A DNA stretch of 64,000 nt from Mytilus edulis (taxonomy: Eukaryota > Mollusca > Bivalvia > Mytilida > Mytilidae): the NCBI RefSeq assembly GCF_963676685.1, contig NC_092346.1, forward strand, positions 91,236,255-91,300,254. Direction: 5' to 3'. Below are positions 44,401-54,620 of this stretch, piece by piece. Under the pieces are notes generated by a model. The model worked only from the letters and a program-made list of their open reading frames with translations, made no database searches and was not told where the DNA came from. Each line of letters starts with the position of its first letter. Position 1 is the stretch's first letter. A program made the translations under genes and the position numbers.

Positions 44401-45592
44401 TCTAGGTCTGTATGATTTCATGTTATAATTATATATAAGTTAAAACAAAAAAATGATCGTTTAAGAATGAATTTTTGTAGATCTAGTCAGTCGTTCTTCA
44501 CTTTCAATTTTGACTTTCTTTTCTTTTTAATGACTGAACAAGGCTAATACATGTTTAACCAATCTCTAGCTAATAGGTTAAATTGGAGGTAACATGAATA
44601 CAGATACAATGAGGTCGAGTTATTCTATTGCAAGTGAATAATTAATCAGCGACTTTTCTCAGCTTAAATTTGACAAAATTGAACTAAGCAGGCAGCTAAA
44701 AGCGAATTATTATTTCACTATTTCACTTTCATTAATGATTGAACAAAATGATATATCGAAAACTCATGCATATGCCTTTTAACAAAATTTAGGGGATAAA
44801 AAGTGTCTTTAAAAGAAAAAAAAGGTGATACATTTTGAAAGATAATCTCTCACCCAAAATGTCTATTCCATTTAGCAGGTTGCTGATTTTCAGGGCACCC
44901 CTCCACCTGTTTACCTATATTTTTGAACCATTATCAGCCACAGAGAAATTTCATTTACAGTCATACTATAAATCTGTTTGAATAAAATGTTTGTTGAACT
45001 TCAAATTTCCGTCCACTTCCACTTGGTTACAATTAAAAATGCAAAACAATACAGTTCATTGTGAATTTTCTTACAAGCTCTGCTGCACGGCGTCCGTGCT
45101 TATATCATCAACCACTCATATCTTTTGAGAGTAGAAAGTTGTCACTGAATAAATGTTCTGCTAGAGGTTATTTGCATTGAGCTAATAATAGTATACATTA
45201 TATGAATTTATATTTTCAGGAAATGTTTCCTAGATGCTGACCTATCAATTTCATTTGTTGGCACACGTGCGACTTTGTCAGTTGGTAAAAGTTCTGTAAC
45301 AATTAATTTTGACTTATTCGAAGCCAAAGCAGCTGAGAAAAAAGTTGAACTACAAAACATTCTATTTAGATTAGCTACCACCGCAACGTCACTTGAAATT
45401 GACCTTGAAAAGGCAAATAAAACAATAGACACTCTAAAAGCACAAAAATCGCAAAATACTGGAGGTTTGATGGACTTTGGGCCTAAAATGGGAACTAACC
45501 CTGCTAAAGTTAAACCAAAGAAAACAGGGATGAGTGTTGTTAATCCTACAAGCAAGAAAAGAAAGGCTGCAACAGGAGTCGTGTTCGATTAG
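38220..45592 (+). CDS. PAXX: PAXX, non-homologous end-joining factor (whole gene, 2 exons)
   Basis: PAXX is an XRCC4/XLF-family dimer that stabilises Ku at DNA ends. Exons 38220-38449 and 45220-45592 join across an Arg codon (AG|G) with GTAAAT and TTTCAG splice sites, giving 200 aa (human 204). Seen: an N-terminal beta-rich head (EFVCFTRLATNWIICITDGS then EMYRTELDAEEL), matching the vertebrate FVCY...LYVTDAAELW pattern. A coiled-coil stalk follows in exon 2 (AEKKVELQNILFRLATTATS). The C-terminus is SVVNPTSKKRKAATGVVFD, aligning with the vertebrate Ku70-binding tail, including its essential Val and Phe. ATG 38220 is chosen because the upstream in-frame extension is unrelated. The 6.77-kb intron holds a LINE and a Helitron-like element. 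Confidence 0.9.
38450..39143. other. PAXX intron with local duplication and tail fragment
   Basis: 38535-38625 is a reverse family-2 tail fragment (GAAAGGAAATGGGGAATGTG, ACAACAGCCGAAGGCCACCA). 38640-38870 and 39020-39155 are diverged copies of one segment (GGGGGCATTATTT, then AATGTGCCACCCGA). A third partial copy resumes at 43727. Confidence 0.6.
39156..41490 (+). mobile_element. 5'-truncated non-LTR retrotransposon in the PAXX intron
   Basis: Bounded by a 12-bp target duplication ACCCGAATTAGA (39144-39155 and 41491-41502). The insertion begins inside the RT domain and ends in an A-rich tail (AAATATGTTTAAACTAAA). The 3' UTR has long T-runs (about 41095-41290). Truncation plus duplication is the signature of target-primed reverse transcription. 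Same strand as PAXX. Confidence 0.9.
39165..41045 (+). CDS. Reverse transcriptase (C-terminal ORF2 part) of truncated LINE
   Basis: 626 codons open from the 5' junction (39156); there is no native start codon and the endonuclease is lost by truncation. RT blocks are in order: [91 protein letters not shown], and catalytic LFADDTS (about 237-243). A C-terminal [17 protein letters not shown] knuckle follows. It resembles the CR1/Jockey group. No internal stop, so insertion is recent. A different family from the 34450 LINE. Confidence 0.92.
   Translation: [626 protein letters not shown]
41503..43726 (+). mobile_element. Helitron-like (pearl-type) element with 166-bp tandem core
   Basis: The 5' part has hairpin AGGCTC-TCAA-GAGCCT (41518-41533). 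Twelve or so 166-bp units follow, then a GAC/GACGG microsatellite (43623-43680). The 3' end has hairpin TGGCCC-TTC-GGGCCA (43702-43716), closely followed by CTAA (43723-43726). A 3' hairpin just before CTRR is the Helitron end signature. GCTCACCTG near the start is inverted as CAGGTGAGC at the end. Non-autonomous: no Rep/helicase. It sits directly beside the LINE's downstream target duplication. Confidence 0.75.
41645..43600 (+). repeat. 166-bp tandem repeat (about 12 copies)
   Basis: Unit contains GCTGGCGGCCATCTTGGATG, CAACACTTGGTCAGCACC and CATAGGGTCCTATGTTAAAC. Six successive units start exactly 166 bp apart (42674 to 43504). The repeated 62-codon frames come from the repeat and are not genes. 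Confidence 0.95.
43727..45219. other. Distal PAXX intron, otherwise unassigned
   Basis: 43727-43830 continues the duplicated intron segment (GAAAATATCAGCATGC, TATTATAGGACTAGTTAG). G- and C-runs at 43842-43850 and 44059-44070. No further gene seen. Confidence 0.5.
45220..45592 (+). CDS. PAXX: PAXX exon 2
   Basis: Starts after TTTCAG, finishes the Arg codon, and continues KCFLDADLSISFVGTRATLS to the Ku-binding tail and TAG at 45590-45592. Confidence 0.9.
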
Positions 45593-45666
45593 TATCATCA
45601 TTAGATTCGTAACATTTATGTATCTACTATGTCTGTTATTTCATTAGTTTTTGTATATTAAATATT

Positions 45667-45672
45667 AATAAA
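45667..45672 (+). terminator. PAXX polyadenylation signal AATAAA
   Basis: Canonical hexamer 75 bp after the PAXX stop codon. Confidence 0.65.
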
Positions 45673-45959
45673 TACATGTTGTGAAATCACTGAAATTTTT
45701 ATACGGTCTTAAGAATTGAAATAATGTTTTCCTTCCTTGTAACTAAATTTTGCCGATGATGATGTGAGAAATCGACATAATGATGATAATGACGAAATAG
45801 GCGTAATAACTCAATCTTAACGTTGATCACTGATGAACCCTTGTTGACGGACAATAACATGTATACCTTGCAATGCTCCTATTTCTAATAATTACTGAAA
45901 ATAAACACATATATAGATTTTATATAGATTTATAGAAAGTTGTTGTTTTTTTTGTTTGA

Positions 45960-46120
45960 ATTGTTTTACACTAGTAATTGTGGTAGTAATTATAGCTTGC
46001 TGTTCGGTGTGAGCCAAGGCTCTATATTGAATGCCGTACTTTGACCTATGCTTGTTCATTATTTACACATTGTGACTTGGATGGAGTTGTTTCATTGGCA
46101 CTCATACCTAACATAATTTC
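45960..46120 (+). repeat. Retroelement 3'-tail fragment (family 2)
   Basis: GCTTGCTGTTCGGTGTGAGC and GGAGTTGTTTCATTGGCACT recur in other family-2 tails. Confidence 0.5.
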
Positions 46121-46134
46121 TACATGATTAGAAA

Positions 46135-46566
46135 TAAACAGCTGCGCCATGAACGTATGATACGCCCGTCGTCTTGTGTGGAAGTTTTATGCAATAATCA
46201 TAAATAGTTTCTGAGAAAGTTTTAAGCGATAACCAAATATTGTTTTTAAGATACGGCGGGACATTTGAACCCCCCCCCCCCCCCCCTCTTTTTGTTTTTT
46301 TTACAAAAAAACTAAAAAACACACCCCTGTTTTAGTTACAAAGTGCTGTAACTCAAAAAGTTTTAATCTTATTTTCACCAAAAAGTATACAGATCATTTG
46401 ACCATCATTAGAAACAACCATATTAAGTTTCATGAAATTTGGATAAGTATCGTTCTCAAGTTACGGTGCGATATGTTTACGCCGGACAGACAGACGGACG
46501 GACGGACGCCGGACATTTGTATACCATAATACGTCCCGTCAAACTTTTGACGGGCGTATAAAAACT
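46135..46566 (+). mobile_element. Tandem-core element with terminal hairpins, copy C (short)
   Basis: Starts CAGCTGCGCCATGAACG then ATACGCCCGTCGTC. It has little more than one core unit, the GACAGACGGACGGACGGACG microsatellite, and 3' palindrome CCCGTCAAACTTTTGACGGG followed by CGTATAAAAA. Best-preserved ends of the family. Confidence 0.75.
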
Positions 46567-47099
46567 GTACTGTTTGAAGCAGTCGTTGAACAACGAATAG
46601 AGGTCAACGACAACTACATATGTCAGCTAAATTCAGGAAATAGCCAGGACATCTGTATAACATATGAAGTATTCAGGTGTTCCGTCTGCTGAACTATGAA
46701 GCTTTATACTCGACTAACACCAGATTAGTATAGCGATTATAAATGTATATTTGAAAAAAAATATGTGCATCATGTACAGACATGCAATGTAAAAAAAAAA
46801 GAATCAAAGGAAATATGTCGTATTTCAAAATAGAACTCAACAAATATGTAATACTAAAATGTACCATAAAACGAATCTTTTCAAAGTCTTGTTTCTGAAG
46901 CCGCTACTTGTCCTTTAAGGACGCCATCATAATGAACTTGATATATAAGTCTTCTCTGTGACTAAGGGTTGATTTGCACATGGCCACACCTTTTTAAAAT
47001 ATTCAGCGTCTCTCAGTTAAATCACATTTTTCCAATGTCGTTATCTGATTACTGTTTTTATAAATAAAAAAAAAAGATTTGGCAATGTTTATAAGTCAG
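46567..47099. other. Intergenic, unassigned
   Basis: No gene, repeat boundary or RNA seen. Confidence 0.4.
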
Positions 47100-47102
47100 T
47101 AA

Positions 47103-48347
47103 GGGGACGACCATTTGATATTTGGTGGGGGGGGGGGGGGGGGCAGGGTGATTTGTTTTTGATCGGTTATTTATTTTTGTAAACTGTAACTAATAAACTA
47201 AGAGGACAGATTATTCATTTTTTGCACTATTGAAGCAAGATTTTTCATTTTCATTATAGCAAGGGACTGATTATTCATTTTCACAACTACATTTTTTGAT
47301 ATTCGAAAACATACAATTTTTTAAATGATTTGTTTATTATAAATAATACATATAGTATAGTCAAGTCATTATGTACCATTTAATTAGATTAACCATCCCC
47401 CTCTGCAGAAATGAATCTTTTACTGAATTCCCAACTGCACATACTTGTATTGCATACATACATAGTATTCAAGTTTAGTTATAACTAGGCACTTTTAAAT
47501 GTATTGGCAAACAAACATTTTTTTGAAGGGTTTTGGAGCCACTGAAGGCCCAAGAAGCTATAGAACAAATGATGCAAAATTATGCTTTCTGGGTGTTCCG
47601 AAGACCCTTTCATAATCTGAAAAAGAAGTTTTGTTTTAATAATTTTTTGACAATATTTTGGTTTCAAAGCAAAATGTATAAATTCAGCGTAAGACTGAAG
47701 TTCCTAGGGACAACATCAAAAGACCAATGTGCATGATAAAGCAAAAATGGAATTCACATAGTTAAGCCTGTGGCTGCTGTTTTTTTTTAAACTCATGATC
47801 AAGTTCATAACAAAATTACTAGATTACAAAAGGAATGCAGCACTAACAGAATACAGAAGGGCAATCAATGAACAAAAGACAAATAAATAAGAAACATTGA
47901 TCCCGAAAAATCAGGGCTATAAGTCTGAGGGAAAAACGAACTTTCTTCTTGCAAGGCCGTGAACACAATTTGATATGGAGACAAGCGTTTGGTTTTGAAA
48001 TTTCCTACATTTAGTTACGGCCCTGTTAAAATAAAGGTGAGGTAAGGTTTCCTGAGACAATATACCGCAAGTTAAATGAAACCAATTTTCAGACATTTCA
48101 AGTATATTTAAATAATATTTATACTTTTGTTATTAAAAAAATTGGGAAGTGTTTCCCGATTTTTTTGGGGAAAAAAAGATGAATTTATCATCGGAAGAAT
48201 CTGGTGCCATCTCATACTTTCGATTAGCCTGCTAAGTTATTTATTTTCTATACATTGCAAGTCAGGTAATTTATTTTCAAACTGCCACAGAACAAACCAT
48301 TTATTTTTGTAATTATTAAGTCTGAGTTATCTATTTTCAAGATCCTC

Positions 48348-48384
<37 letters not shown>

Positions 48385-48404
48385 AATATCAAATGGTCGT
48401 CCCC
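47103..48404. mobile_element. 1.3-kb Harbinger-like element with homopolymer G/C subterminal runs
   Basis: TAA at 47100-47102 and 48405-48407 flanks inverted ends GGGGACGACCATTTGATATT. Next to the ends are a G-run (about 47127-47143) and a C-run of about 30 (48352-48383), so the runs themselves extend the inverted repeat. Three-base TWA duplications with GGG-starting ends fit PIF/Harbinger. No transposase frame; non-autonomous. Confidence 0.75.
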
Positions 48405-48407
48405 TAA

Positions 48408-51400
48408 TGAAAGCCAATGGAACATCTGTATTTCTTACAGGATCTTGTAGAACCTACTTTTGGTTTGTACATACCAGTCTTGTCTAATATCACCACCACA
48501 ATAGAACTTATGTTTGGTATTCTAACCTGTACCAAGGAATACATAAAAAAAATCTTGCAAAAAAAAGCCCACAAACTGAGCTAGTCTTAACTTGACCACA
48601 AACATCTAGTGTTGTGTATGTTAAAAATAGATATTAAATGTGCCTGTCAATATAAGGTAGTGTTCCAATCCTGTTTAAAAATCCATATCAGACAGATATG
48701 TCTGTGTATATGACGAAGATATCTAGCTCTGTTGTCAATACATTGGAGATTATATTTTATATGGTTTAGAAATGAAACATTTCTGGCTTTGTGAAACGTT
48801 TGAACTTGAAAAATTAAAACAATGCTTTATGTGCGGAGCGCTTTTCTGCAAAATATTTGCATGACTTGTCCATCGGCTTGTATGGTGAAATTGGTCATTC
48901 ATCCCTTTTACCGCATGTATTTTTGGGGTTCTATTTTTTATTATCTGATAAAGCTTTCGCCGCAGTTTACAATGTTTTCTCGGGGTACCAATCTGCTCTA
49001 TCACCCTCTCAGCTATGTGTTATTTAATCATTTTATGTTAGTATATATACGACTTTAAGCGTTCTTGGTGAAGGTAAATCATTGAAAGTATTTTAAAATA
49101 TATTGCCTTTTTGATATTTTTTGCGCGTTTATGTACATATGTCCTTTTTACAAATGAACACGCCCAATGGCAGGTGATATTTTTTTCGCGTCAATGTGTA
49201 GTTGTTTTTCATTTAGTAATTATTAAAAGTGTTGATATATACTCTATGACCGCTATTGATACAACTTGATGTATGATTGATAGACTAGTAATCATTTGTA
49301 ACATACATGCTAAGTTATATAGGTAAGTATTCACTGTCGGCTGTGTCAAGTCTGTGACATGTAACTTAAGATAAATTTGTATGTACTACTTCCTTTCTCA
49401 ACAAATTTTCAGGTAAGTTTGTTTGTTTTTTTTGATTCTCATAAAGTAAAACTTTACCATTAACGCCTTATTTAACAATATTTGGATTAGTAGTAATTTA
49501 AATGTAGAAAATGCTATTTTTCATCGGCATCTCAACATTCATATATAAATGCTAGGTAAACCACTTATATCAAATTATACCAAAAGAGATTGATTTGTAG
49601 CCAAAGTATATTCGATTCAGGTAGGTCCATAGACATGAGTTCTTCAATTTCTCAATTTTCAAAATCTCTCCCCCCCCCCCCCCCCCAATAAAAAAATTAA
49701 ATAAATAATAACATAACGAATGACTGTAAAAATAAGAACTTGAATGTGAGGCCTGGATTTTAACGCATAGTTCGATACAGGTTGTACAATTTTGTTCCTT
49801 GAGAAACGAATATTGAGTATTTTATCACGTGTGTCCTTGTTGAATCATCAGATATGTGATAGAAACATTCAGATAGGTTATTTTTAAAATTAAAAGAATG
49901 TTTAACATTAAATGTAAGTATTAAAAACACCATAAATTACCAAGGGCTTTGATCATTTTTTTAGTGATGGATAAGATCATTAAAAACTTTCATGTTCATA
50001 AAAAAAGTAAATTTTCCGATTTTTTAAATGATGAATAAAAGTGAAACAAAGTAAGTATGTGAAGTAAAATTTTGTTTGATCATTCACGAAATTGAGTGCA
50101 TATAACCGAAACCTAATATAGAGATTCAGAGCTATACATAATGAATAAATCAATGTTATTGTTTATGATCTTTTGACAGAATATACTAATGTTTTCCTTT
50201 TTTATGCTTGGAAAAAAATCGGAACCATATTATAGTGATCTTGTCTGTCCATCTGTGCATAGGCTCCGATACAAATATCCTCTGATCCGAGCACGCGAGT
50301 TGTTATAAATATGAATCTCTGTAACTATATGAAGTATATTATTTTTAAACTTGATTGGTATCCCAATGATTTAACTGATTTAATATATACACAGATGGCA
50401 GATATACGACAGATTAAGTGGGGGGGGGGGGGGGGGGGGGGGGATGACTACAACTGCAAATAGACTAACCCTATTGAAGTATTGTGTTTATAAATTTGTG
50501 GTTTTTTACTGATTTCTAAACAATGCTAAAGTATGGTTATTAAATGAATTTTACACAAATAATTGATAGTAAGTTAGCAGGACTAGGGTCAAGTTTGCAA
50601 TTGATATATAAAAAGTTAGTGTGTCATTCTTCAAAATCTTGTTAACATGAAACACACGTACACAATGAGTGACTATTAATCCAAATGACTTCGTCACAGC
50701 AAATGTAAGCGAACCTGCGAGGATAAGTCATATTTAAGGTAATATTGGGTGTCTTCCTCTATCTTGGATTGTAAAAAACGGAATACCTAAGGTCCACATT
50801 TTCTGTCAAGTTAGCAAAATTTGATACAGGAATGCAGATATTTAATTTGCATTTTCATTCAAAAGAACCAATTTATAAGAATACAACTTATAAATATTAA
50901 TATTTTTACAAGTGTTGATTATTTTTGGTTGTTTTTAAATGTTTTTGAATTGGCATTTTAAGGGGAGGTAACTCTAAAACAGTGCATTTTCTGAAGGATT
51001 CTACATGGAATTTTCCTATTCTGTATTCTAGCCGGAAAAAAAGTACGGTGACCTTATCTTTTCTTTTGATATTCCTAAAGCATTGTCTGAAAGCTATCTT
51101 TTCCTAATTTATTTTACAATTCTATCATTTTGTTTAGTGTCTAATCACCAAATGGTGTTTATTCCTGTATAATCCATACAAAATGTGTCATTATGTTACA
51201 ACCTGTAGCTTGAGAAAATGCGCGGTGACCTATCATTTTTATTATATTTTTGAACATGTATCAATAGATACTACGTTTTTGCAAAGTATGTACAAATTCT
51301 ATCATTTTTATTTTAGACTCCCATACCACCTTATAATAAGTCATTCTCTTAATAAAAAAAACTTTTATTTCATCAAAAATTTCCCTAACATGCAAATCAT

Positions 51401-51479
51401 TGTTGTTGTGTGGGATTTTTAAGTGTCATTTATTCACATTATTATAGTAGCATTTCACCTGAGAATAACTTTATCGATC
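48408..51479. other. Intergenic, unassigned, with C- and G-runs
   Basis: C-run at about 49671-49686 and a G-run of about 25 at 50419-50443. Small frames have no recognisable domain. Confidence 0.4.
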
Positions 51480-51634
51480 AGAAGACTGTCCCAAGTCAGA
51501 AGCCTCTGGCCTTTGCTAGTCTTGTATGGTTTTTATTCTTTTAAATTTTAGTTCATTTATATGTTATGCATGAGTTAAGTGTGACGTCAAATTTCACTAG
51601 TTCACATTTTGTTTAAAAGCCAACCGAAGCCTGC
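51480..51634 (+). repeat. Retroelement 3'-tail fragment (family 2)
   Basis: CTGTCCCAAGTCAGAAGCCT, CTGGCCTTTGCTAGTCTTGT and GTGTGACGTCAAATTTCACT match the tail order; interrupted by the MITE that follows. Confidence 0.6.
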
Positions 51635-51639
51635 CTCAT

Positions 51640-51783
51640 CAGTGGCGGATCTAGAAATTTTCATAAGTGGGGGGCAACTGACTGCCTAAGAGGAGGCCCG
51701 CTCCCGTCACGCTTCAGTGATTCCTTATATAATCAACCAATTTTTTTTCTTAAAAGGGCCCCCCCCCCCTAAATCCGCCTCTG
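51640..51783. mobile_element. 144-bp MITE with hAT-like ends
   Basis: Starts CAGTGGCGGATCTAG and ends CTAAATCCGCCTCTG (imperfect inverted repeats). CTCAT occurs on both sides (51635-51639 and 51784-51788). The ends resemble hAT MITEs, which normally make 8-bp duplications, so the 5-bp match is unusual or partly decayed. Confidence 0.6.
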
Positions 51784-51794
51784 CTCATGGTATC

Positions 51795-52225
51795 TACTGG
51801 CACAAGTAACATAAACTAACACAATGAACGTATAAACTGACATAAGTAACGTAAAAACTGACACTATTAACGTATAAACTGACATAAGTAACGTATAAAC
51901 TGACATAAGTAACGTATAAACTGACACAAGTAACGAATAAACTGACATAAGTAACGTATAAACTGACATAAGTAACTTATAAACTGACATAAGTAACTTA
52001 TAAACTGACACAAGTACAGTATAAACTGACACAAGTGCTAATTTTTAAAGTGACAAAAGGTTTATGCATAATCTGACATAAAAAACGTACGAATTACTAC
52101 ATACTAAAGACAAACATAACATATAAACTGGCACAATTTAACGTATACACTGAATATGTTTAGATTAACACAAGTAACGTGTTTACTGACAAAAATAACG
52201 TATAAACAGACAATCTGTTGGCCCC
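51795..52225. repeat. 21-bp minisatellite
   Basis: Degenerate units of TAACGTATAAACTGACATAAG repeat about 20 times, best preserved at 51825-52030. A minus-strand frame (SVYTLLM repeats) is a by-product. Confidence 0.9.
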
Positions 52226-52499
52226 GCTGTAAATAACAGACACATCATTTACCATAAGACATTGGAATTTCAACTAATTTTACCTTGATTTTTGACTTAC
52301 AAAGTTGTACATACAAAATGACACACCCTCTGATGTTTCAAATATAAACTTTGATATCATCATGGTCCTCAAGATATAGAGCTGTCACCATCGTTTCCAT
52401 TGGATATGGGGTTTTATACTAACACCTAAGATTTTTACCTTGACCTTTGACCTACAAATTTTTACATACATTATGACTGACACACCCTTTGGTGTAAGT

Positions 52500-53145
52500 T
52501 AATATACATAAAATTGAGAAAGGAAATGGTGAATATGTCAAAGCGACAACCACCCGACCATAGAGCAAACAACAGCCGAAGGCAACCAATGGGTCTTCAA
52601 TGTAGCGAGAATTCCCGCACCCGTAGGTGTCCTTCAGCTGGCCCCTAAAATATGCATAATAGTACAGTGATAATGGACGTCATACTAAACTCCGAAATAT
52701 ACACAAGAAACTAAAATTTAAAATCATACAAGACTAACAAAGGCCAGAGGCTCCTGACTTGGGACAGGCGCAAAATTGCGGCGGGGTTAAACATGTTTAT
52801 GAGATCTCAACCCTCCCCCTATACCTCTAGCCAATGTAGAAAAGTAAAAGAATAACAATACGCACATTAAAATTCAGTTCAAGAGAAGTCCGAGTCTGAT
52901 GTCAAAAGATGTAACAAAAGAAAATAAATAAAATGACAATAATACATAAATAACAACAGACTACTAGCAGTTAACTGACATGCCAGCTCCAGACCTCAAT
53001 TAAACTGATTGAACGGTTATGTCTTCATCATATGAATATCAGGTACAATCCCTCCCGTTAGGGGTTTAGTATCATACTATCATAAAATATATGAGAAGAA
53101 CATAACCCGTGTCATGCCAACAACTGTTTTTTTTAGAAATAAATG
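52500..53145 (-). repeat. Retroelement 3' tail (family 2), most complete copy
   Basis: Reading on the minus strand it follows the RT frame at 53568-53149 and ends in TTTGACATATTCACCATTTC then CTCAATTTTAT. It includes the blocks present singly at 23545, 25845, 27620, 38535, 51480 and 62455. Confidence 0.7.
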
Positions 53146-53148
53146 TGT

Positions 53149-53568
53149 TTAGTTCCGATGCAAAGACCCTATCAGTGAATCAATGTTAAAGCCAAAATAT
53201 GCAATCTTTAATGACCTGACCACAGTATCGTAACTATATCCCCTTTTAATAAGTCTATTTAAAGGTTTTGTTAGTTTCTGAGGAGAATACTGACATTTTT
53301 GTGCTTTATAAAGAATATTTCCATAAAATTTTGGATGTGAAATACCTGAACGTATAAGATGTCTGCATGTTGAGTTATATTTACGAATTATTTCCTTATA
53401 CCGGTGATAAAATTTAGTAAATGTTTTGACCAGTTTGTGATATCGAAAACCCTGGTGTAATAATTTTTCAGTAATACATAAATTTCTCTCGCTAAAATCT
53501 AATACATTGTTACATACACGAGCGAATCGTACAAGTTGAGATATATAAACACCATAAGATGGTGACAA
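53149..53568 (-). pseudogene. C-terminal part of a reverse transcriptase polyprotein
   Basis: 139 codons including SYGVYISQLVRFARVCNNVL, DFSERNLCITEKLLHQGFRY and ISHPKFYGNILYKAQKCQYS. This is the segment following the RT catalytic core in a common bivalve retroelement; the catalytic part is missing, so the copy is 5' truncated. Related to the 7374-8330 fragment (GVYDSQLIRYS). Its 3' tail is on the same strand at 52500-53145. Confidence 0.7.
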
Positions 53569-54169
53569 GGGAACATGTCAAGTTTGAACTCTGAAATTAT
53601 AACGATTTTTAAGGTATAGAGCGGACACAACCATAGGTTCTCAACTTAAACTTAAGTTTTTAACCTTGACCTTTGACCTACAAAGTTGTACATACATCAT
53701 GACACACCCTGTGGTGTTGGTTAATATACATGTCAAGTATACATTTTGAAATCATACCAGTACTCAAGATATAACGTGGTAACGCAAAACGGCAGATGGC
53801 AAGTAGACTCGTGAAGCTCGCATCATGTCTTCAAGCAGCATAAACTTTTAGAACGAACACATGCCTTCGGCTCATCGTGACTGAAATAACATTAAATCTT
53901 GTTATCATATCTAAAGCAGATTTTACGTAAATATTATAATACAATTATGCTAATTAAAGTAATTGTACTTTGTTTTTATTAATTAACTTCATTAATAAAC
54001 CATACCTGTTACCTATACGTCAATATTTGATATGTTTCTTGTCTTGGTTGACATTTATACCATATAAAACAAGGACAGTGCTTACGTAAACAATTTGACA
54101 TTTAAACCATAACAACTGTTAAATCAAGCAAACTGACATAAGGGGGAATTAACCTTTAATTTGTCCTGG

Positions 54170-54620
54170 CGAATAAAGCATTTTCAAACCGGTCGTTGCC
54201 ACATAGTAACAAAAGAGAGGCAAATGATACCAAAGGTAAATTCAAACTCATAAGTTGAAAATAAAGTGAAAACGCCATGGCTCAAAAAGAAAAAGACAAT
54301 TAACAGTACAGTAACACAATACAACATAGTAAGCCAAAGATTGAGCAACTCAAACCCCACAAAAAAATTAAAACTTGAGTGATCTCAGGTGCCCTGGAAG
54401 GGTAAGCCGATCCTGCTCCACATGTGGCATCCGTCGTGATTCTCATGTAAGTACAATCCCGGTGATATGTCCAATTCGATAGGTTACTTTCGGGATAAGG
54501 GGACGAGATTGTTGCTACCACACTTGGAATATATCCGTCGTCAATTGGGAAACAATCGGACTCAGAAATGACAGTCCCCATGATGGACCTCATATATGGT
54601 GAATGCATAGACTTTTAGCA
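54170..54620 (-). pseudogene. Fragment of the 7374-type retroelement 3' region
   Basis: Minus strand GAGSAYPSRAPEITQVLIFL matches the 8055-8190 region (CCAGAGCACCTGAGATCA), as does the following CCATGGCGTTTTCACTTTAT. It lacks the RT core. Confidence 0.6.

Noticed and set aside
50419..50443. G-run as a transposon end similar to 47127
   Set aside because: No GGGGACGACC-type end or inverted partner next to it; treated as a simple homopolymer.
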